Positions 57,690 through 64,000 of a stretch of DNA of 64,000 bases are shown here, one piece after another; position 1 is the first letter of the stretch; every line of letters starts with the position of its first letter. The stretch comes from Diphasiastrum complanatum (Eukaryota > Streptophyta > Lycopodiopsida > Lycopodiales > Lycopodiaceae): the NCBI GenBank assembly GCA_029204225.1, contig CM055100.1, positions 52,389,260 to 52,453,259 of the forward strand, read 5' to 3'. Made by a program: the position numbers and the translations under genes. The notes beneath the pieces were generated by a model. It was not told the origin of the DNA. It saw nothing but the letters and a program-made list of their open reading frames with translations, and made no database searches.

Positions 57690-58731
57690 ATGGAGACTCC
57701 TATGGATGTCACCTAAGCTCCAAGCCCGGCTGGGGCTGATATGGAGGAAATGGCGCGTGCGATAAATCTGTTGCAGCAACAGATTGTCGACATGTGGTCC
57801 AAGCATGAATGGGCTATGTCCCAATCTCGGCAGGCACTCCTCAACAAGATGTTTACCCGGAATTTTTTACTGGGGAGAAAAAGGACAAACACCAAGACGT
57901 GGTCTTTGTTTGGCTCGATTGATGGACTTCTCATTTTTCCATGCACGATCTGCCAGACATCTCCCAGATTGCTACTGCGATTATGTTTTTACGCAGTAAA
58001 GCGTACTCATGGTGGCAAGATCTAAAGGAGCGTGCTACAGTACCAACTACTTGGGATGATTTTCAGGTAGCCTTTAAGGACGCCTTTATGCCAATCCTCG
58101 ATGATTTTGAATATTATCGTCGATTTGCTACATTACAATGAGGACGAAACCCTTGAATGTCTATTTACAAGAATTCCAAGAAGCTGCTTCGCGGTTTGTT
58201 AACTACATTGATGGAGTTCTCATCAAGCTGCATTTTATTTTGGGCTTGCCCAAAGAGTATCAGCTAGAGGTCTGCCGCAATCAACCACAATCCCTTGAGG
58301 ATTCTATGTGTTTCACAAGAAGTTTTTACGATATGCACACAGTAACCCGCAAAGAGCAACAGACTCCTGAGTCCAAGGACAAACCCTCTTCGGGCCCTTC
58401 CTTCAAAAAGGGCAAAGAAAAGGTTGTCGACGTAGTTTCCCCTTCGGGAAAGAAAAAGAAGCGCCCTCGGTTGGAGAGAGCTGACTTTGACAAGGCCAAA
58501 AGCGACGGGTTGTGTTTCTCTTGCATGGAGAAGGGACACCTTTCCAATGACTGCCTGAAGAAACGGAAGAAGGGTGGCCGCTCTTTTAAAGCACTAGGTA
58601 ATTCTTCTATTACTTGTATTGATGTGTCCTTTATGGATGAAACTATTTGTAGTAATTGTTGTTTTGATACCATGGTATTTGGACCTCACGAAATTGGTGT
58701 AGAAGCTACAGCTGGCAAGCGCACCAAGTGA
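57690..58731 (+). pseudogene. Chromovirus gag, copy 1 (disrupted)
   Basis: Starts METPMDVT with a stop, then MEEMARAINLLQQQIVDMWS in the same region. The capsid part has FLRSKAYSWWQDLKERATVP, FKDAFMPILDDFEYYRRFA and LNVYLQEFQEAASRFVNYID. A Lys-rich stretch precedes one CCHC knuckle (CFSCMEKGHLSNDC). A single knuckle and a Met-type primer fit chromovirus gypsies. Frameshifts lie near 57,870 and 57,950, with a stop at 58,139. Confidence 0.85.
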
Positions 58732-59457
58732 CCACAAGTATGTGGTTAGGATGGCAACAGATGGGGAGCAGTAAGTCTGGGACCAGTTTGTCTCCCACGT
58801 GTCGTTGAAGATTAAGAACTATGTAGATAGTTTGTCTTTCCAAATTATGAATCTTGATAAGGTACATTTAATCCTAGATAAAGAATGGTTTTATGCTATT
58901 ATGTAACTCATAGTTTATCTTTCTTGCATTATGGCTCTATGGTTTGTCTTAAAGGCGATGAGCCTGATCTACCTTTTGTAACTGCTCATGAAGCTAATCA
59001 ATGTTTATTGGATTCTGAGTATCACTCCTTACATGAATCTTACATGGATGCTTTTGTTACTCATAATTTCAATGTTGATGTATCGTCTTTCCCTAAAGCA
59101 TTGTCTTTTTCTGATGTAATTTAGAATCAATACCTGAGGGAAAAATCTTTAAAAGACTTAGGGAAAAATATATTGATATATTCCCTGAGCAGTTGCCTGA
59201 AGGTCTTTCCCCCTCTCGGGGTACTAGTAGACCATCACATAGATCTCCTTCCCGACAACTCTCCTGTATCGCTTTTTCCTTACAAGATGAGCCCGAAGGA
59301 AGAAGATGAGGTTGCTAGGCAACTTGAGGAGTTGTTATGTAAGGGCCACATTAGAACCAGTAAGTCCCCTTGGGGAGCTCTTGTTTTGTTACGGGTCTTG
59401 AGATCGATTGCGATAAGGTCCAGAAAGTTCGTGATTGGCCTATCCTCAAAACCATAA
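58732..59457 (+). pseudogene. Chromovirus protease remnant and RT entry
   Basis: VVRMATDGEQ and LDKVHLILDKEW resemble the second half of the protease. The protease active-site half is missing. From 59,173 come VDHHIDLLPDNSPVSLFPYK and EDEVARQLEELLCKGHIR, the amino-terminal part of gypsy RT. After WGALVL the text jumps to CDKVQKVRDWP-like connection sequence. Confidence 0.75.
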
Positions 59458-59965
59458 GAGAAGTTAAATCTTTTTTAGGCTTCACAGGTTTTTTTCCATC
59501 AATTCATTAAAGACTATGCCCTTAATTGCATTGCCACTAACGAATCTTCTAAAGAAAAACTAAAAAGGGTAAGATGTTAGTGTCTACAGCCCCCTATCTT
59601 ACACATAGTGGACCCTAGCAAACCTTTCCTGGTGGAAACGGATGCTAGTGACTATGTGGTGGGTGCAGTCCTTTACCAGGATGGTAGACCCGTGGCTTTC
59701 GAAAGCAAGAAGTTGGACCCGGCTCAAAGTAGATATTCCACTTACGAGAAGGAACTTTTTGCTGTCATCCACGCGTTAAAGATCTAGAGACATTATTTGT
59801 ACGGATCTAAATTTGTGGTTATGGCGGATCACAAGTCTCTTAAGTTTATCTGTGATGCTTCGGACCTTAGGGGTCGTAAAGCACGTTAGTCGGGACTCAT
59901 TCAGGAGTTCGAATTTGACATTAAGTATCGTCGTGGTATGTCCATTGTGTCGTCGATGCTTTGAG
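59400..59965 (+). pseudogene. Chromovirus RT connection and RNase H, polymerase core deleted
   Basis: Contains KSFLGFTGFFHQFIKDYA, LVETDASDYVVGAVLYQDGR and STYEKELFAVIHALK, then a stop, ADHKSLKFI and another stop. The palm with YxDD (expected between WGALVL and the connection) is absent, so the element lost polymerase function by deletion. Confidence 0.8.
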
Positions 59966-60059
59966 CCGGATTGGAGAGGTTAATCAGTTATGCTTTGCTG
60001 AGTTCCAATCTGAGTTGTATCTTTCTCTGCGAGCCCTTTGTCGGACCAATGAGTTTTTC

Positions 60060-61269
60060 GGTCGTATTTGGCATTGGCAGGAAGCTCTATTGTGAGAAAT
60101 AATCTTGGAAAGCAGGATTCCAAGAAGTCTCACGAAGAGAAGATACTTGATGAGTATTCCATTAGGAATGGTTTACTTTTCTGTAGAGGAAAAGTTTGTG
60201 TGCCAGATATCGCGGACATTAGGGCCCAAATCCTACATGAGTGCCACGATAGCCCCAGTGCGGGACACCCTGGTATACAGAGGACACTTGTTAAAACAGA
60301 ATTTTATTGGCCAAAAATGAAAGGTCATGTGGAGGCATATGTTCAAAAGTGTGAACAATGCCAAATTAACAAAGCGGAAAGACTCAAAGCAACTAGTCTG
60401 TAACATCCTTTGGAAATTTCCAGCAAGCAGTGGGAAAGTATTTCCACGGATTTTGTGATCGGACTTCCCAAGTCTGGGAAAGGCCACAATGCCATTTGGG
60501 TAGTAGTACACAGGCTTACCAAAATGGCGCAGTTTATTCCAACAAAAACTACTATCAAAGCTTCAGAACTTGCACAACTCTTCATTAAAAAGTTGTTCAG
60601 GTTGTATGGTTTGCCGAACGATGTTGCTAGTGATCGTGATTCCAAGTTCACTGGCAAGTTCTGCCAGGCAGTCTTTGAAAGACTGGAAACTACCTTAAGT
60701 CTTTCGTCTACGGATCACCCAGAAACCGATGGTTTGACCGAACGTGTCAACCAGTCGATGGAAGATATGCTTCACGCATATGTTTCTAGGCAACAATCTC
60801 GAACACAATAGTATGAAGCATTTTGCCACCGGATTTAGCCCTTTCATGCTCTTGTACGACTTTCAGCCTCGTTCCCCTATCTCCGTTGGACTCAAAGGTC
60901 TCAAGGTACAAGCTGCAGCGGATTTCTTGCATGAAAGAGATGTTGCAGGTGGCTACGAAAAGCATCAGATCGGCTCAGGATCGAGCCCAATTCTATGCTA
61001 ACTGAAATCGCTCTCCTCAAGAATTTGAGATCGGTGATTGGGTGTACCTTAGAATCCCAAAGGACTCTAAAACACTTCGAACAGGGAAATGCCCGAAGTT
61101 ATCTCCACGTTATAGCGGTCCTTTCAAGGTTGTTGTTAGTCGTTTAAAGGAACAACTTGGTGGAAAGGATAACTTGATTCCAACAGATGATCTAGTGTTA
61201 TTGGAGGATTTGACTGCTTTTGTACCCATGAACCGGACAGGATCATGGATACCCGACGTCATCAACTAA
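60060..61269 (+). pseudogene. Chromovirus integrase (disrupted)
   Basis: The zinc region has HECHDSPSAGHPGIQRT and CEQCQINKAER. The core has STDFVIGLPKSGKGHNAIWV, ASDRDSKFTGKFC and HPETDGLTERVNQ, giving the D,D,E set. A frame break lies near 60,805. The carboxy-terminal part has FEIGDWVYLRIPKDSK and KLSPRYSGPFKVV, typical of the GPY/F module. Confidence 0.85.
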
Positions 61270-61372
61270 GAAATCATTTGATTTCTGAACGTTGAAAAGG
61301 TAAGTCAGATGATGAGGACACCTGGGAGAAAGAAGACAATTTACGACTTAGATTCCCTAGTTTTCTCCCATA
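61243..61372 (+). pseudogene. Chromodomain remnant
   Basis: RNHLISER, a stop, then KGKSDDEDTWEKEDNLRLRF, matching the WKG...TWE...L...FP core of plant chromovirus chromodomains. These modules guide integration toward certain chromatin. Confidence 0.6.
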
Positions 61373-61382
61373 GAAGGAAGTT

Positions 61383-61396
61383 TATGGGGGAGGGAA
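61383..61396 (+). other. Polypurine tract before LTR 2
   Basis: TATGGGGGAGGGAA directly precedes the TGTTATG start of LTR 2. Confidence 0.8.
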
Positions 61397-61851
61397 TGTT
61401 ATGTACCATAACGGTACGTGTTAGGGACCCAACTCCCCTTGGGTCCCAACCCTAAACTTGAGACTGGACGATGACTGGGCCTGTAGACTTGACCGGTGAC
61501 TCGTGAACCTGCATGGTTGCCACATGTCATGATCTAGGTGTGCACATGGCTTGGAGTCTCTCTCCTTGGAGGTATACAAGGAGAGGAGGACTCATTAGCC
61601 ATCCATTCTATCTACCTAGGAGGTGGATGGAGAGCGTGTGCACGGCCAGGATGTATGCTAGCTTGGGGCAGGAGATGGCTGAGAGCATAGACAGTGGTAT
61701 GGGACACCGTTTAGGATGGAAGTCGGATCCAGCTTGATACGGTCACAGGCCAGGGCACGGAGGGTGGACCCGGATTAGGGTGGAACGTGAATCGTTCGGT
61801 CTCTTGTGATTAACCGGCACTGGAGGTTTGCAGTAAGTAGGGATTGTAACA
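61397..61851 (+). repeat. Chromovirus LTR 2
   Basis: 455 bp from TGTTATGTACCATAACGG to GATTGTAACA. It serves as 3' LTR of internal region 1 and is followed by a primer site, so it is also the 5' LTR of internal region 2. The first bases form the hairpin GTTATG-TAC-CATAAC. Confidence 0.85.
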
Positions 61852-61853
61852 TA

Positions 61854-61864
61854 TGGTATCAGAG
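61854..61864 (+). other. Primer binding site, internal region 2
   Basis: TGGTATCAGAG followed by TCA, one base from the usual Met-type site. Confidence 0.8.
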
Positions 61865-62057
61865 TCACTGCATGTTGAAAGCAGGTGTGTTGATCCGTAG
61901 TAGCTTTCTTGTAAGTTTCGGTGCTTTTGACAGATTTCAAAATGGGCTTAAAATGCATTTTTTATGCACTTTTTGGTGTTCTTCTTTCTGCTGTTTTTTA
62001 CGTAAAATTGAAGAAAAAGTTTTTAAAAAAAAAACAGTTGAGGGCCCAAAAAGGACC

Positions 62058-62093
62058 TGCCACGTGGCACTGTCCAGGAAAGGACAGGTGGCA
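62058..62093 (+). other. Leader hairpin 1 of chromovirus internal region 2
   Basis: TGCCAC (62,058-62,063) pairs with GTGGCA (62,088-62,093), and CTGTCC (62,070-62,075) pairs with GGACAG (62,082-62,087) around the loop AGGAAA. Confidence 0.55.
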
Positions 62094-62225
62094 GCCTTTT
62101 CTACAGTTAATTCGCTCAGATTCAAGCACAAATCTGTTGCAATGGACCCTCCTCAGCGTAGAAAAATTTCAAACTCTTCATCATTGTTTGACCAGCGATG
62201 GTCTTCTGAAAATTGTTAGGAAAAC

Positions 62226-62259
62226 TGCCACGTGGCACTGTCTGGGCCCGGACAGGTGT
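62226..62259 (+). other. Leader hairpin 2 with palindromic loop
   Basis: CTGTC (62,238-62,242) pairs with GACAG (62,251-62,255). The loop contains the self-complementary GGGCCC. The flanking text (TGCCACGTGGCACTGTC) is the same as hairpin 1. Confidence 0.55.
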
Positions 62260-62759
62260 CAAAGAGCAGCGTTTCTCAGTTCCGCTCCTTCTCTGATCCT
62301 TTGCTGGTAAAATCGGGACCCTCCCTATATATAAACAAAATGTTTACTCCAGATCTGTCCCTGTTTTCCAGCGATCGACAGTCTGGGAAAAATCAAGAAA
62401 AAGAGGGGGGGCTGTGGGCCACCTGGCAGGTTGCCAGGAGATGGCCAGAAGGCTGAGGTGGAGGCTAGGTGGCAAAGCAAGACCACTTGGCAGGCTGTAG
62501 GATGGCATGGAGAGGGAGGCATACCTCTCCTATGCATCTGTTTTTTGTGGAAAAGAGGTGGAGGTGGTGGTGCATCCTTCTCTTTGCTCTCTCTTTTTCC
62601 TCTTGGCAACCATGGACAATACCATTTGGTTTGTAAAGAGACAGCAAAAGTAGTTTTGTATCTACCTTCCTTGAGTAGCTTTTGATTCTCATCTATCATC
62701 TCTTCTTAATTCACCTCTTCTTCTTGTAAAAATTGAGCCTACTCCTACCACACAGCTTA

Positions 62760-63882
62760 TGTCCCCTGCTAAGGAGGTTATTGTATCTACGTCTGCTTTA
62801 GACCCTGATACTCTGATGTTGGCAATTAACAATCTACAGCACTAGATTGTTTTAGGGCAAGCTAAGCACAGTCGGGATCAGCAGGATCTCAAGGAACTGA
62901 CGCAGCTAAAAACAATTGGTGCATCAACCCTTGTTCACTCCTGAAGTTTTTGCTGGGGAAAAGAAGGATAGAACCCGGAGGCGGTCTTGCAATGGCTGGA
63001 TCGATGGAATTCGCACTTTTCCATGCACGATTCATCCGAGGACAACAAGATCAATCTCGTCGTCATGTGCCTGCGTGGTGACAAGATATAAGGGGTAAGC
63101 CTGAAGTTCTTAGGAATTGGGAGGATTTCTATAAGGCCTTTAAGGCGACCTTCCTTCCTATTCTTGATGATTTTGAATTTTACCGTCAGTACGCAACGAT
63201 CCATATGGGGAACCGACCCCTGGATTAGTACTTACAAGACTTTCAGGAAGTCTATTCTCGTTTTGCAACTAGAATAGATCCTTTGTTAGTAAAGTTGCAT
63301 TTTATACTTGGGTTGCCAAGAGACTATCAGCTAGAGGTCAGGAGGAACCAGCCTCTTACCCTCGAGGATGCTGTTCACTTCGCCAAAATCTACGATGATA
63401 CTCGTATGATGGCTAAGCCTGAGACTGGTGTCTTGCCCGATGTAAAGGGTAAGAAGCCTTTCTTTTCAAAGAAATCGAAAGATAAGGCAAAGGATGGGTC
63501 TCCAGGTTCAGGTGAATCAAAGAAAAGATCTACCTTGGACCAGGAAACCTTTACGAAAGCTAGAAGCGACAATCTATGCTTCAACTGCATGGAACTAGGT
63601 CATGTTGCGAAGGAATGTCCAAAGAAACAGAAGGCTAACGGGGCATCTTTTAAGACGCTAGGTAACTCTAGCATATCTAGTGTAGATCTTTCCTTTGCTG
63701 GTAATTTTGTGTGTGAGCATTGTTGTTTTAACACGGCTGTTTTTGGCCCTCATGACCTCATTCGGATGAAGGGGGTTGTGGGTGGCCAAGTCGTAACAAT
63801 TTTATTTGACGATGGTTCCACACATAATTTTATTAACGCTAATTTGTTTGCAGAAGCTAAAGGTGGAAACAAGGCAAAGTGA
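62760..63882 (+). pseudogene. Chromovirus gag and start of protease, copy 2 (disrupted)
   Basis: MSPAKEVIVSTSALDPDTLM, a stop, then frameshifted capsid pieces (MHDSSEDNKINLVVMCLRGD, YKAFKATFLPILDDFEFYRQ). It is open from 63,283 with LHFILGLPRDYQLEVRRNQP, one CCHC knuckle (CFNCMELGHVAKEC) and ILFDDGSTHNFI, the protease active-site region. It aligns along its length with the gag at 57,690 but retains the protease start that copy 1 lost. A stop occurs at 63,880. Confidence 0.85.
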
Positions 63883-64000
63883 CCACCGATACACAGTGAA
63901 GCTGGCAACAAGAGCAGAAAGCCAAGTATGAGACCGGACAGTCCCACATCTACCATTGGAGATTCAAGCCTATAAAATAATTTAGACATCACATTATGAA
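63883..64000 (+). pseudogene. Protease continuation to the window edge
   Basis: After the stop, TRAESQV-like and VPHLPLEIQAYK-like text in shifted frames is compatible with the rest of protease. The element continues beyond the window. Confidence 0.4.

Overview
The window reads as nuclear DNA of a vascular plant with a large, transposon-filled genome. The evidence is one plant-type AN1/C2H2 zinc-finger gene, Ty1-copia and Ty3-gypsy LTR retrotransposons primed by initiator-Met-type or Athila/Tat-type sites, short G-box-like palindromes in LTRs, plant-type CCCTAAA telomere heptamers and long (TC)n microsatellites. Penelope-related reverse transcriptases (RTs) in land plants would fit a conifer, fern or similar lineage, but that placement is inference. 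Nearly everything except the zinc-finger gene is mobile-element DNA, most of it decayed.

Region 1 (1-13.66 kb) is a tandem array of an intron-bearing retroelement. Two damaged RT copies (about 1.5-4.3 kb and 10.7-12.8 kb) belong to the Penelope/telomerase-like side of RT diversity, judged by thumb and palm motifs. They lie among four copies of a noncoding unit (starting near 4.47, 6.78, 8.28 and 12.94 kb). Each unit has a TATA-like box, a pyrimidine-rich leader and small exon-like blocks with conserved GT/AG borders. Three units also carry a 140-nt block with conserved hairpins. Long (TC)n tracts sit at several unit junctions. This is the least conventional part of the window.

Region 2 (13.66-16.54 kb) is a non-autonomous LTR element without coding capacity.

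Region 3 (16.54-52 kb) is a nest of Athila/Tat-like gypsy elements. Gypsy-1 (16,689-27,831) is complete, with LTRs, a tRNA-Asp-like PBS, a PPT and the TSD CTTGT, and carries a MITE-like insertion in its RT. Gypsy-2 (from 28.06 kb) is split by Copia-1 (29,382-34,455, TSD ATAGC). Gypsy-3 (from 38.5 kb) is split by Copia-2 (38,715-44,417), a very young element whose only gene is an uncharacterised zinc-knuckle protein of about 612 residues with an internal duplication. All three gypsies carry a sense-strand gene after pol, about 930-980 codons in the longer copies, with a coiled-coil centre.

Region 4 (52-56.1 kb) holds (TC)n and (TA)n tracts, the 3' exon of the zinc-finger gene on the minus strand, a LINE endonuclease fragment, and two copies of a small reading frame with a PCNA-binding-like motif.

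Region 5 (56.1-64 kb) is two chromovirus-type gypsy internal regions arranged LTR - internal - LTR - internal. The first has lost the RT core. The second is cut by the window edge and has dimerisation-like hairpins in its leader.
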